A stretch of 64,000 bases of DNA from Phycisphaerae bacterium (GTDB lineage: Bacteria; Planctomycetota; Phycisphaerae; UBA1845), in the NCBI GenBank assembly GCA_029260135.1, contig JAJDDV010000127.1:1-64000 (forward strand), given 5' to 3'. Numbering within the stretch: position 1 is the first letter of the stretch; every line of letters starts with the position of its first letter. Position numbers and translations under genes: made by a program. Below are positions 1 to 8,957 of the stretch, in pieces. The notes under the pieces were generated by a model. It saw nothing but the letters and a program-made list of their open reading frames with translations, was not told the DNA's origin and searched no databases.

Positions 1-715
1 AATCGTCGATCAGATCCTCCGTGATCAAGATTTCCACCCTTCGGTTCAATGCGCGCCGCTCCTCGGTGTACGCCTGGCGGACCAGCGGTTCCGTGTCGCC
101 CGCCGCGGTCGGGAGCAGGCGCACGCGCCGGACACCGTGGCGCTCGAGCTCGAGTGCCACCGCCCGCGCGCGCGAATACGAGAGGTCGCGCGCGTCCTCA
201 TAGACCGAATCCTCGGGCAACGATTCCCGCGTTGCGTGCCCGCGCACCAGGATCTTGGTGTTGTATCCGCGTAGGCGCTCCGCCGCGCTGGCGATCAACT
301 CGCGTCCCTCGGGCTTGAGCGTCGCACTGAACCGATCGAACGCGATCAAACCGCCGACCACCACCTCCAGACCGTCGCGTACGTTGGTGACCCGGAACTT
401 CCGACCGTGGATGCCTTCGTCGTCCGAATCGCCCTTTTGTTTGGTCAGCTCCGGGACTTCCAGCTCGAGCAGACGCGCAATCAACGTGTTGGTCGGCGTG
501 TTCTTGATCGGGACCGAACCGGCCGCACCACGGTAACCCCCAAACGCACGGCGCAACGACTCCATCACCTCCTGGAATCGCTCGTCCTTCTTGACCTCGC
601 TCATCGAGACCAGGATGACAAAAAAACAAAGCAACAATGTCATGGCGTCACCATAGGTGACCATCCACTCGGGTGCCCCCGCCGGGGCTCTCTCTTCTTT
701 CTTCGAACGGGCCAT
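1..715 (-). CDS. motB: Flagellar motor protein MotB (3' end outside window)
   Basis: Stator subunit that anchors the MotA/MotB proton (or sodium) channel to peptidoglycan. The protein starts with ATG at 713-715 and reads off the left edge after about 238 residues. Near the N-terminus there is one membrane segment in the form YGDAMTLLLCFFVILVSM, with Asp23 at the usual ion-binding position. The C-terminal half is an OmpA-like peptidoglycan-binding domain ending in RALNRRVEI. The GHA motif (usually GHTD) is followed by a short insertion. It lies 11 bases downstream of the motA stop, so the pair is translated together. Confidence 0.9.
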   Translation of the reverse strand, partial: MARSKKEERAPAGAPEWMVTYGDAMTLLLCFFVILVSMSEVKKDERFQEVMESLRRAFGGYRGAAGSVPIKNTPTNTLIARLLELEVPELTKQKGDSDDEGIHGRKFRVTNVRDGLEVVVGGLIAFDRFSATLKPEGRELIASAAERLRGYNTKILVRGHATRESLPEDSVYEDARDLSYSRARAVALELERHGVRRVRLLPTAAGDTEPLVRQAYTEERRALNRRVEILITEDLIDD

Positions 716-726
716 CGAACGCTCCG

Positions 727-1503
727 CTAGGCCGCTTTCTTCTCGTCCATGCCCTCGCGTTTCCGGGCCGGCAGGAAGGTCTTCAGCTTTTGTTCGACAA
801 TTCTGGGGTTGTCGCCGGATTGAATCGCCATGACGCCCTTGATGATGATCATCTTTTGCAGCGACTCCTCACGACTTCGTAACGCCAACTTCTCAGCCAG
901 CGGTAATGCAATCAGGTTGGCCAGCAACGCGCCGTACATCGTTGTCAGCAGCGCGACCGCCATGGCCGGCCCGATGCTCTTGGGATCGTTCATATTGCCC
1001 AGCATGATGACCAGACCGATCAGGGTCCCGATCATTCCGAACGCCGGCGCAAAGCGGCCGATGTTGTCGAACAGCGCCTTTCCTTCGGCGTGACGCATCT
1101 CGACCGCCTCGAGATCGTTGAGCATCACCTGCTCGATCAGGTCCGGATCCGTGCCATCCACGGCCATCTGAATCCCCGACACCAGGAACGGGTCCTTGAT
1201 GTCATCGGCAACGTTCTCCAGAGCGAGGATTCCGTCTCGACGCGCGACCTCCGCGTACTTGACCATCTCCGTAATCAGATTCTTGGGATCTTCGACCCGG
1301 GCGAAAAAGGCTGTTTTCACCACCTTGGCGGCGCCGAGAATATTGCGAATCGGGAAGCTGATCAGCGCAGCCGCCAACGCACCGCCACCGACGATCGCCA
1401 CCGAACCGGTGTCAATGAACGCGCTGATATCGGATTTGCCCATGATCGCCCACAAGAGCAAGGTGGCACCCGAAATCAGTCCGATAATTGTTGCAATATC
1501 CAT
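727..1503 (-). CDS. motA: Flagellar motor stator protein MotA
   Basis: Stator channel subunit of 258 residues, the normal family length. It has four hydrophobic segments: the N-terminal MDIATIIGLISGATLLLWAI, a second near residues 30-50, and the paired C-terminal segments FGMIGTLIGLVIMLGN and AVALLTTMYGALLANLI that line the ion path. A charged cytoplasmic loop lies between the second and third segments, and this loop contacts FliG in known MotA proteins. It sits between flbD and motB, the classical flgE-flbD-motA-motB order. The start is ATG at 1501-1503. Confidence 0.93.
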   Translation of the reverse strand: MDIATIIGLISGATLLLWAIMGKSDISAFIDTGSVAIVGGGALAAALISFPIRNILGAAKVVKTAFFARVEDPKNLITEMVKYAEVARRDGILALENVADDIKDPFLVSGIQMAVDGTDPDLIEQVMLNDLEAVEMRHAEGKALFDNIGRFAPAFGMIGTLIGLVIMLGNMNDPKSIGPAMAVALLTTMYGALLANLIALPLAEKLALRSREESLQKMIIIKGVMAIQSGDNPRIVEQKLKTFLPARKREGMDEKKAA

Positions 1504-1661
1504 CGATCGTTACACCTTTGGCGTGGCATGCGCACGCCTCTCGCCGCCTTCGATATCGACGGACCGACGGGCCGTCGTTAGCCGGCGCGTCCGGCTTCGC
1601 CGGCATTCGAAGGACCGAAAACACCGAGCCTCCCGCCGTACCCTGGATTTCAGCCTCGCGC

Positions 1662-1856
1662 TCATACCACCTGAAATCCCCGAACCTGGCGCTGGTAGTC
1701 CACGACCCGGCGGACGACCTCCTCTACGGAATCGCGAACGATAAGCGTATCGCCACTGATCAGCGTGATGATCGTGTCCGGCGTCGCCTCGATCATCTTG
1801 ATCAGGTCCGCGTTCAAAACGATCACGCGTTTGTCCAGTCGGGTGATCGTGATCAT
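1662..1856 (-). CDS. flbD: FlbD family flagellar protein
   Basis: A 64-residue protein of the small FlbD (SwrD) family found between flgE and motA in spirochaetes, clostridia and bacilli. It shows the family pattern MITITRLD near the start, then VLNADLIKMIEATPDTIITL and GDTLIVRDSVEEVV. In Bacillus the SwrD homologue raises motor torque, but the molecular role is not settled. It begins 16 bases after flgE. The 158 bases between its stop and motA hold no further gene that I can see. It is not the Caulobacter FlbD transcription factor, which shares only the name. Confidence 0.85.
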   Translation of the reverse strand: MITITRLDKRVIVLNADLIKMIEATPDTIITLISGDTLIVRDSVEEVVRRVVDYQRQVRGFQVV

Positions 1857-1872
1857 GCCGGTTCACTCCCAA

Positions 1873-3570
1873 CTACCGTGCGATCAACAGCAGCTCCTGC
1901 AGTAGATCGTCCGCGACGCGGACCACCCGCCCGGCCGACGAAATCCCCGTCGACGCCGAGATCAGGTTGATGAACTCCCTCGCAATCTCCACATTGCTCT
2001 GCTCAAGCGATCCCGCGATGACCCTCCCGGCCGCACTCGTCTGGGGCGCGACCAGAACCGCGTCTCCGGAGTTGAGCCCGACCGCGAAGTTGTTCTCTCC
2101 CAAGGCCACAAGCCCTTCGGTGTTCGTAAATGTCGCCAACGCCACCTGCCCGAAAACCTGCGTTTGCTGGTTCGAATAGGTGCCCGTCACCGTACCGTCG
2201 GCCGCGATCTCGTATCCTGTGAGAATCCCCGCCGGTGCTCCGTCCTGGCTGGCCATGACGAGTTCGGAGGATCCGTCTGAGCTTGCGAGCCCCGTCAGTC
2301 GGCTGAAATCGAGTTGCATCGGCATCGGCGACGCCGATCCGACCCCGGCGCGATCGATCGTCAGGTCCGTTCCGGTGGAGCCGACGAACTGCCCATTGAC
2401 GTCGAACGACACCGTTCCCGTTCCCAGAAAGGGTGACGCATCGGTGTCGTCTGCCGACTCCGCGTAGAAACGCCAGGTCGTACCCGTGTCCGATTTGGAT
2501 TCGAGCGCCATGCGCAGTCGCACATCGAGCTGTTGTCCCAGTGAGTCAAACGCGCCGAAGCTCGTCGTAACGCCTTGCCCGACCGGCGAAGTGGTCGTCG
2601 CAAACGAAAACGGCGAGGTGGCCAGACCCGTTGTGTTGGTGATGGATGCACCGTCCAGTTCGATGGCGTTGATCTCGCCGGGGTTCGATCGCACCACGAG
2701 CGACCCGGCGGGCAGATCGGTTCCGTCCGAAATCGTGACACCCGCGCCGCCGCCGGTCGTATCATCGATGTTGATCCCAAGCGCCTGTTCAAGGTGGGCA
2801 GCCAGGTCGCCGAGAGTGCTTCCCGTCGTCCCCACAATGAAGGTCGATTCGCGGGTGGCGACCCCACCCTTGGATCCGCGGATGACGAGGGAGTCATCCG
2901 TGGCGAACAGCGGAAGCCCGTTGGCGTCGACGAGCTCGGTCAGCGCGGTCGTTGCCGCGGCATCAACGCCACTCGCCGTCGCCAGTGGCTGCGAAGTGCT
3001 GATCGCGCCGAGCGTGGCTGGGTTGGTTCGACTGTCGAGATGCCCATCCATCAACACTTCACTGGTGGCGATCGCCTGATTGGCCGCGCCGAGTGGAAGG
3101 ACCAACTTCGTCAGTGTATCTGTGGAAATGGCCCCGGATGCATCAGCTTCGAACACCTGCACCGGCGCGCCATCGAGCGACACCAGCGTCTGTGAGGCGT
3201 CGAGCGTGAATGCGCCGTCGCGCGTGTAGATCCGCTCTCCCTCGCTGGGTGCGAGAACAAAGAACCCGTCGCCGTCGATCGCCAGATCGCTCGCCAGACC
3301 GGTTCCCTCCAGGCCGCCCTGGTCGAAGTTGCGCTGAATCGCCGCCACACCGCTTCCGAATCCGATCTGGCGCGGGAGCGTCCCTCCACCTTGGGCGTTG
3401 GGCCCTTCGCCTTCGGAGATCGTCTGGTACAAGAGCGTTTCGAATAGCGTGCGCTGGCTCTTGAATGCCGTCGTATTGAGGTTCGCCAGGTTGTTACCGA
3501 CCGTATCGACGGTGGTGCTGTTGCTGTTGATTCCGGTGAACCCGGTCAGCATGGCTGAAGTTAATGACAT
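1873..3570 (-). CDS. flgE: Flagellar hook protein FlgE
   Basis: Hook subunit of 565 residues, exported by the flagellar type III system. The N-terminal rod/hook motif is clear (MLTGFTGINSNSTTVDTVGN, then NNLANLNTTAFKSQR), followed by the FlgE-type LAIDGDGFFVL. The middle is a long variable Ala/Thr/Ser/Asp-rich region typical of surface-exposed hook domains. The C-terminus keeps LEQSNVEIAREFINLI and ADDLLQELL, but the usual conserved Q-R-A-Y-x-x-N stretch between them is replaced by STGISSAGRVV. It follows flgD, the hook cap gene, after an 89-base gap. Confidence 0.92.
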   Translation of the reverse strand: MSLTSAMLTGFTGINSNSTTVDTVGNNLANLNTTAFKSQRTLFETLLYQTISEGEGPNAQGGGTLPRQIGFGSGVAAIQRNFDQGGLEGTGLASDLAIDGDGFFVLAPSEGERIYTRDGAFTLDASQTLVSLDGAPVQVFEADASGAISTDTLTKLVLPLGAANQAIATSEVLMDGHLDSRTNPATLGAISTSQPLATASGVDAAATTALTELVDANGLPLFATDDSLVIRGSKGGVATRESTFIVGTTGSTLGDLAAHLEQALGINIDDTTGGGAGVTISDGTDLPAGSLVVRSNPGEINAIELDGASITNTTGLATSPFSFATTTSPVGQGVTTSFGAFDSLGQQLDVRLRMALESKSDTGTTWRFYAESADDTDASPFLGTGTVSFDVNGQFVGSTGTDLTIDRAGVGSASPMPMQLDFSRLTGLASSDGSSELVMASQDGAPAGILTGYEIAADGTVTGTYSNQQTQVFGQVALATFTNTEGLVALGENNFAVGLNSGDAVLVAPQTSAAGRVIAGSLEQSNVEIAREFINLISASTGISSAGRVVRVADDLLQELLLIAR

Positions 3571-3659
3571 CGAAGCGTTTCCTTACCTTCCATCCGAAGT
3601 GACAAGGTCTGTCACTTAGAGCCGTCCTCCCGGACTGCACTCCATCCTCCCTTACGACG

Positions 3660-4274
3660 TCACACCGTCTCCGCCGGCGCAAGACTCACCACATCGCGGA
3701 ATCGAAGATCCTGTCCGGTGTCGAGTTCGAGCAGGATCTCGCCCTGCGCATCGGTCCGGACCGCCGTGGCCAATCCCTCGACGATCTCGGGCTCGGCCGC
3801 ATCCCGACGATCCACGCCGACAATCGACTGACCGAGCAGCGCTTCGGCGGCGCGAAGCGGCGATTCGATCGTCGCGACGCGATCGAGCGCCAGTTCGCTC
3901 CCGTCAGCCAGCTGAAGGATCGGACGACCGTCGTCGAGAAAGCGGATTCCGACGACCGTTCCTTGCTGGGCACTCCCGTCCTCCTCCACCATCCCCGTCA
4001 CGTGCTGGCCGATCAATCCGGACGCCGAGGCGAAACGCTGCTGGCCCGCGAGGTTTCGCAGCATCTCCGTCAGCGTCGTCGAGGTCTCGATGTCACGCAC
4101 CGCCGAAAGCTGTTCGAGCAATTCCTGATTGCCCATCGGCTCGAGCGGATCCTGCGTCCTGAGCTGCGTGATCAGCAGCGCCAGAAAATCATCGCTCCCC
4201 AAGTCGGCGAAGCTCGACGTCTCGCCGAGCGACACGGGAGAAGATGTCAACGTTGTGGCATTTATCGCTTCCAC
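3660..4274 (-). CDS. flgD: Flagellar hook assembly protein FlgD
   Basis: Scaffold (hook cap) needed for FlgE polymerisation. The diagnostic N-terminal motif DDFLALLITQLRTQDPLEPM is present, followed by NQELLEQLSAVRDIE and a beta-rich C-terminal part. I chose the GTG at 4272-4274 (204 residues) because GGAG lies eight bases upstream and it leaves about 30 residues before the core motif, as in homologues. A GTG at 4332-4334 is in frame but has no ribosome binding site. The gene sits between fliK and flgE, as expected. Confidence 0.88.
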   Translation of the reverse strand: MEAINATTLTSSPVSLGETSSFADLGSDDFLALLITQLRTQDPLEPMGNQELLEQLSAVRDIETSTTLTEMLRNLAGQQRFASASGLIGQHVTGMVEEDGSAQQGTVVGIRFLDDGRPILQLADGSELALDRVATIESPLRAAEALLGQSIVGVDRRDAAEPEIVEGLATAVRTDAQGEILLELDTGQDLRFRDVVSLAPAETV

Positions 4275-4355
4275 ACCGGTGTCTCCGTAACGAATCCCCC
4301 GGGCGCCGGACTCCGTCCGGCGCCGGGCGACCACATCGCGCCACCGCGCGACCGG

Positions 4356-5582
4356 TCAAACGCTGATGTCCAGCCGTGTCTCCGCCACGGCCCCTACAAC
4401 CGGCTCCCCCCCATCCGCAATCACTTCACTGTCGCCATCCACTGCGGCAACACCGGCAAGCGTCGACGTGGTGTCCGACGGTTGACTCTGCTCCTCGTGG
4501 GCGGTCTCGTTCGATGCTCCGCCGTCAAATCCGGCGCGACCATCCGGATCGGCCGACTCCGCGCTCACTTCGAACCGCTCGACGTGGATGCCGTGCTGCT
4601 CGAGCGCCGCTGTCAATGTAGCGGCGCGGCCCTCCAGCAGTTGGCGAGCCGCCTTGGTCTGGGTCCGAACATCGATTTCAATCCTTTCATCCACGACCCT
4701 GACGTCCACATCGAGACGACCGAGCTCCGGCGGATTGAGCTGCAGTCGAGCCGACGAACGACGACCGCCGGCTCGAAGACGGAACGACTGAACCAACTCG
4801 TCGAACAATGAACGCCGCGACGATGACACCCTGCCACTGGACTCGTTCGGCGACGTCCCGAATCGCTGCGGCGCCTTCGAATCCTGCGCCGCCGCTTTCT
4901 GCTGCGCTGCGCGTCGATCGGTCGAAGCCGAAGAGGCCGACGACGCAACCCCCCGAGTCGATTCGACACCACCCGGGCGACTTACGGCCAGCAATTGCGC
5001 CACGCGCTGGGCGCTGTTTTTCGTCGACGCCCCGCCGGCCGAAGATATTTCGCGGGTGGGAGCGGCGCTGTGTCGCTCGACCATCGATGACACGTTGGTG
5101 TCATTCATGGTCGTGTTCAGGGGTCGAGAGGCGTGATTCCCGGGCATCGGTGTCATTTTCGATGACACTCTTGGTCCCCCCGCTCCGTCTTCCCGAAGGA
5201 AATTGGGGGTGGGGGCCGTGGATCGATGAGGTTGGACTCTTACGGAATCCGCCGGGTCCTGCGTCGTGGGTGAGGATTCGCGGATGGCAGCGGGGGCGGC
5301 GTTGCGGCGGACGGTGACGCTCGTTCGATCGTAGCGGTCCGGGGTGTGTTGGTTCTGCGCCGAGGGGGTTGTGGATTCACGGCTGTTGTTGGCGGCGGGT
5401 TCGAACATCTGTGACGGAGAGGCTTTCGGGCCCAGCCCGCTGGTACCGACCCCGACCAGGCTTTGCGCCAGCGCGAGCACGGCGTCGAAGGCGACATCCT
5501 GGACCTCCACGCGGTCCGGGTCGTGGCGCGGAGGCGTCGTCGAAACGGCAGTCGATGTTGATAGTGTGGTGGCGATGGGCAT
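4356..5582 (-). CDS. fliK: Flagellar hook-length control protein FliK
   Basis: Molecular ruler that sets hook length and switches export specificity. It has 408 residues. The first three quarters are low-complexity (Ser, Thr, Pro, Asn, Arg), as expected for the ruler region, which is poorly conserved between species. The last part, after about residue 265, is the conserved Flg_hook domain: SARLQLNPPELGRLDVDVRV, then VRTQTKAARQLLEGRAATLT and LEQHGIHVERFEVS. Its position between the FliJ/MotE pair and flgD supports the call more than overall similarity can. Confidence 0.86.
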   Translation of the reverse strand: MPIATTLSTSTAVSTTPPRHDPDRVEVQDVAFDAVLALAQSLVGVGTSGLGPKASPSQMFEPAANNSRESTTPSAQNQHTPDRYDRTSVTVRRNAAPAAIRESSPTTQDPADSVRVQPHRSTAPTPNFLREDGAGGPRVSSKMTPMPGNHASRPLNTTMNDTNVSSMVERHSAAPTREISSAGGASTKNSAQRVAQLLAVSRPGGVESTRGVASSASSASTDRRAAQQKAAAQDSKAPQRFGTSPNESSGRVSSSRRSLFDELVQSFRLRAGGRRSSARLQLNPPELGRLDVDVRVVDERIEIDVRTQTKAARQLLEGRAATLTAALEQHGIHVERFEVSAESADPDGRAGFDGGASNETAHEEQSQPSDTTSTLAGVAAVDGDSEVIADGGEPVVGAVAETRLDISV

Positions 5583-5592
5583 GATCGAGAGC

Positions 5593-6279
5593 CTAGGGTT
5601 CGTTTCCTTCGAGTTCGTCGGAGCGGTCCGGCGCGACGTCTCGGAGACGTTTGAGAATGGCTTTCATGCGTGACATCTGATCGCCGCGTTTGCCGGCTTC
5701 GATGATCTTCTTGGCTTTTCGGGTGTTCATTTCGAGGAGGATTCTCGCCGCTTCGTCCGGGTCATCGACGGCCAGGAGATGTTCGAGAGCGACCTTGGGG
5801 TTCAGTGCCTCGTAGATGGCGATCTGCTTTTGGAATCCTGAATTGCGACGCTCTTCGAGCGATTTTTCCTGGCGTTGCGCGGCTTCTTCCTGTTCTCGCT
5901 GGAACTGCTCGCGCTGTGCCATGACGCGGAGGAGGATGCTGTTGTTGAGTGCGAGGCGTTGATCGAGTTCGGCCTTGATTCGATCCGCTTCGAGTCGCAC
6001 GATCTCGGCATCCGCCTGCGACTCGGCGGCGACAACTGCGCTCGCCTTCGGCGCGGCGCCCTGCGTCGCGTCGGGTGACGCGACGGGTATTGCCTCGCTC
6101 TCCGGCAATGAACCTTCGTCACCACGGAGAACGTTGGCAATGAAGCGGAGCTTCTCGCTGTTCACCGCGCCGGACCACACGAGCAATGCGCCGAGTGCGA
6201 CGAGGGCCAGCACATTCAGCACGGCCACAAGGGCTACGGCGTCATAGGCACGCTTGAGTGATGATGAGGTCGACATCAT
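5593..6279 (-). CDS. motE: MotE/FlbB-like flagellar protein (one membrane helix, coiled coil)
   Basis: A 228-residue protein with an N-terminal membrane helix (about 14-36), a Pro/Ala linker, a long coiled coil rich in Gln and Glu (about 85-150), and a C-terminal MgtE-N/MotE-like helical repeat with VALEHLLAVDDPDEAARILL and EMNTRKAKKIIEAG. MotE-type proteins act as chaperones or organisers of the stator. The gene sits exactly where spirochaetes carry flbB, whose product helps build the periplasmic collar. The start codon overlaps the fliJ stop as ATGA. Family assignment is good; equivalence to FlbB rests on synteny and layout. Confidence 0.75.
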   Translation of the reverse strand: MMSTSSSLKRAYDAVALVAVLNVLALVALGALLVWSGAVNSEKLRFIANVLRGDEGSLPESEAIPVASPDATQGAAPKASAVVAAESQADAEIVRLEADRIKAELDQRLALNNSILLRVMAQREQFQREQEEAAQRQEKSLEERRNSGFQKQIAIYEALNPKVALEHLLAVDDPDEAARILLEMNTRKAKKIIEAGKRGDQMSRMKAILKRLRDVAPDRSDELEGNEP

Positions 6280-6752
6280 GCCGGGATCTCACATTTTTCG
6301 GGTCGGTGGCGTCGTACGAACATCTGGAGCGAGGCTTCGTCACTCGCTGCCTGCTCCTCCCGCGCGAGTTCGCTTCGGTATCGGTTCCATTGGCGTTCTC
6401 GGAGTTTTTCGATCACTTTCAGTTGTTTTGACGCTTCGGCGAGTCGCTCTTGTTCCTCTTTCAACTCGGCTTTCCGATGATCGAGCTCATCGTTCGCTGC
6501 CTCGATCGACTGATGCAGCCAGTTGCGGTACCGCAGCCGTTCTCGGATGTTGGCTGTATCGAGCACTCCGGTTCGATGATCCGTTCTCGATTCGTCCACG
6601 GCGGTCGTCACGGAGCGATTCAGCCGGCGGATATGTTCTTCCACGCCGGTGACGGCCCGTATGCGCTGCGCGACGGCGCGCTGCTGCGTGTCGCGTGCCT
6701 TCTCACGAACGCGGCGAACGACCTCGAGACGAAACTGGAATCTATGGGCCAT
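6276..6752 (-). CDS. fliJ: Flagellar export protein FliJ
   Basis: Central stalk/chaperone component of the flagellar export apparatus that works with the FliI ATPase. The 158-residue protein is almost entirely helical coiled coil, starting with RFQFRLEVVRRVREKARDTQ, the family's N-terminal pattern, followed by heptad-rich Glu/Arg stretches to the end. FliJ sequences are weakly conserved, so the assignment also relies on its place directly after fliI (10-base gap) and its size. It overlaps the next gene by four bases. Confidence 0.85.
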   Translation of the reverse strand: MAHRFQFRLEVVRRVREKARDTQQRAVAQRIRAVTGVEEHIRRLNRSVTTAVDESRTDHRTGVLDTANIRERLRYRNWLHQSIEAANDELDHRKAELKEEQERLAEASKQLKVIEKLRERQWNRYRSELAREEQAASDEASLQMFVRRHRPEKCEIPA

Positions 6753-6762
6753 GGAACCTCAC

Positions 6763-8136
6763 TCACGAAGCCTTTTTCATGGCCGCGCCCTCCTTGGCGG
6801 CCGACAGTTCTTGTCGAAGCGTCTTGATCTGGTCGCTGATCTCCTCCAGGCGACTGCGTGTTTCCGTGAAATCGGCCGGGTCGGCGATGGGCTGGCGCAG
6901 GAACTCGTCGATCGTCGGTTTCATCTTCACGGCGACGTCGTACTCCACATTGGCCCCGGCGGCGTAGGCACCGATGTTGACGAGATCTTCGATGTCATTC
7001 CACACGGCAAGGACTTCTCGCAGTGTGGCGGCGGCGGCGGCGTGGTCATCATCGATCACGTCGCTCATCACGCGGCTGATGCTCTCCAACACCGAGACTG
7101 CGGGATAGTGTCCTCGGTTTGCCAGATCGCGAGACAACCACACGTGCCCGTCCAGGATGCTGCGGGTGGCATCGGCGACGGGTTCGTTGATGTCGTCGCC
7201 TTCGACGAGCACGGTATAGAGACCGGTGATGCTTCCCTTGTTCGTTCGTCCGCTTCGCTCGAAGAGTGTGGGCATCAACGCGAACACGCTGGGCGGATAG
7301 CCCTTGGTGGTCGGCGGTTCACCGGCGGCGACGCCGATCTGTCGCTGGGCCATGGCCATTCGGGTGGTTGAATCGGCAAGCAGGAGTACATCGGCACCCT
7401 CGTCGCGGAAGTACTCGGCGACGGCGGTGGCGACGAAGGCGGCGCGAACGCGCAACACGGGTGATTCATCGGAGGTGCTGATCACCAGGACGGAGCGTTT
7501 GAGTCCCTCGTCGCCCAGGTCGTTGCGCAGGAACTCGCCCACCTCGCGTCCACGTTCGCCGATGAGCGCCACGACGATGACATCGGCTTGGGTGTATCGA
7601 GCGATCATGCCCATAAGCACACTTTTTCCGACGCCGGTACCGGCGAAGATGCCCAGTCGCTGTCCCCCTCCGACGGTGTGCATGGCGTCGACGGCGCGAA
7701 TACCGGTCGGAAGTGGTTCGCGGATCGGTTCGCGTGTCAGTGCGTGCGGCGCCGGCGCGAAGACGGGGTAGTGCGTTTCGACGACATAGTCGGTTCGTCC
7801 TCCGATCGGTCGGCCGAATCCATCGAGGATGGATCCGAGCATCTGCCGTCCGACGGGAATGTGCTGCAGTCCGGCGGTGCTCGTGACGGGGTCACCCACA
7901 CCGACGCCGAGCGGTTCTTGAAGTGTCATAAGTATGACACCACTGTTGCGGGCTCCGACCACCTGTGCGGTGATCGGCGTGGCACGATCTCGCTGGATGG
8001 TGCAGAGGGCGCCGACGGGAATGGCGAGTCCTTCGGCGATGACGGTGAGTCCGGTGACCTCGACCACGCGTCCGGTCGTTCGGCACGTCTCGGCGGCGTC
8101 CAGGATCCGGCGGTGGTTGGCGAACAACTCAGTCAT
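6763..8136 (-). CDS. fliI: Flagellum-specific ATPase FliI
   Basis: ATPase of the flagellar type III export system, related to the F1 beta subunit. At 457 residues it has the normal length. It carries Walker A GIFAGTGVGKSVLMG near residue 165, then VVALIGERGREVGEFL and the Walker B region VLLLADSTTRMAMAQRQIG. These follow the secretion-ATPase signature rather than that of F1 or Rho. The ATG at 8134-8136 overlaps the fliH stop by eight bases, which suggests translational coupling. The C-terminal domain ends in a charged helix predicted to contact FliJ and FliH in homologues. Confidence 0.95.
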   Translation of the reverse strand: MTELFANHRRILDAAETCRTTGRVVEVTGLTVIAEGLAIPVGALCTIQRDRATPITAQVVGARNSGVILMTLQEPLGVGVGDPVTSTAGLQHIPVGRQMLGSILDGFGRPIGGRTDYVVETHYPVFAPAPHALTREPIREPLPTGIRAVDAMHTVGGGQRLGIFAGTGVGKSVLMGMIARYTQADVIVVALIGERGREVGEFLRNDLGDEGLKRSVLVISTSDESPVLRVRAAFVATAVAEYFRDEGADVLLLADSTTRMAMAQRQIGVAAGEPPTTKGYPPSVFALMPTLFERSGRTNKGSITGLYTVLVEGDDINEPVADATRSILDGHVWLSRDLANRGHYPAVSVLESISRVMSDVIDDDHAAAAATLREVLAVWNDIEDLVNIGAYAAGANVEYDVAVKMKPTIDEFLRQPIADPADFTETRSRLEEISDQIKTLRQELSAAKEGAAMKKAS

Positions 8137-8866
8137 CGTTGGCCTCCCGCGCGCTTTCCGCGTCCTTGGTATCGCCGAGCAGCAACGACGTCAGTTCCTC
8201 GAGCTGTGTTTCGAGGCGGGCATCGACGCGTGTCCGTTCCGTCCGGACCACGCAGCCTCCGGGGCTCATCGAGGCGTCTTCGACCACCCCCAACGCATGG
8301 GAGGCGGACATTTTTTCCAGGACGGACGGCGCGAAGATCTTCAGGGATTCGACGTCCTGGGGATGGACCATCGCCGTGAGATCGGTCTGTGCCCCGACAA
8401 GTCGCAGCGCGCGCCGAAAATTCTCCTGGGCGGACTGACGATGAAGACGACCGATCGCGAAGGTGAGCTTTGAGGCCAGGTGGAGGGCGAAGTCCAGCAG
8501 GTCCTTCTCCGCCTGGAGCGCCAAGTTTTTCTTGACGCGGTCGATGTCGTCGACGGCGCGTGTTATGTCGGTGACGATGTCGGCGTGCTGTTGATCGAAG
8601 CGTTTTCCGGCCTCTTCGAAGGCCTCTTCGTACCCGGTGCGTCTTCCCTCCTCCAGGCCTTTTTCAAATCCTTCCCGATATCCACGCTCGTGCGCTTGTA
8701 CGCCGATTTCCTCCGCCTGGGTGTTGGCGTGGGAGATGATTCCCTCACTGCGGCGCCGAGCGGCTTCGATCACCGCGTCGGCTTCCGCGAGGTGGTCCGC
8801 GAGATCCACCGTAGAGAGTCGTTTGAGCACGGGTCCCGCCTTTCCGGCCTTGATGATGGTCGTCAT
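8129..8866 (-). CDS. fliH: Flagellar assembly protein FliH
   Basis: Regulator and peripheral stalk of the FliI ATPase. It has 245 residues from the ATG at 8864-8866, which has GGGAG eight bases upstream; a TTG fifteen bases earlier is in frame but less likely. It has the family's glycine-zipper-like coiled coil with spaced glycines (HERGYREGFEKGLEEGRRTG, then YEEAFEEAGKRF) and the C-terminal HrpE/FliH domain containing ALRLVGAQTDLTAMVHPQDV and SPGGCVVRTERTRVDARLET. It lies between fliG and fliI, as in most flagellar operons. Confidence 0.9.
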   Translation of the reverse strand: MTTIIKAGKAGPVLKRLSTVDLADHLAEADAVIEAARRRSEGIISHANTQAEEIGVQAHERGYREGFEKGLEEGRRTGYEEAFEEAGKRFDQQHADIVTDITRAVDDIDRVKKNLALQAEKDLLDFALHLASKLTFAIGRLHRQSAQENFRRALRLVGAQTDLTAMVHPQDVESLKIFAPSVLEKMSASHALGVVEDASMSPGGCVVRTERTRVDARLETQLEELTSLLLGDTKDAESAREANDD

Positions 8867-8957
8867 CGGCGGTGCTCCCAAGACACGGACCCCTTCGCGT
8901 TTTCGATCGCGCGTGGACCGGCTGCGCGAGTGTCGAACCGGTTGGCGGCGCGTCGGA

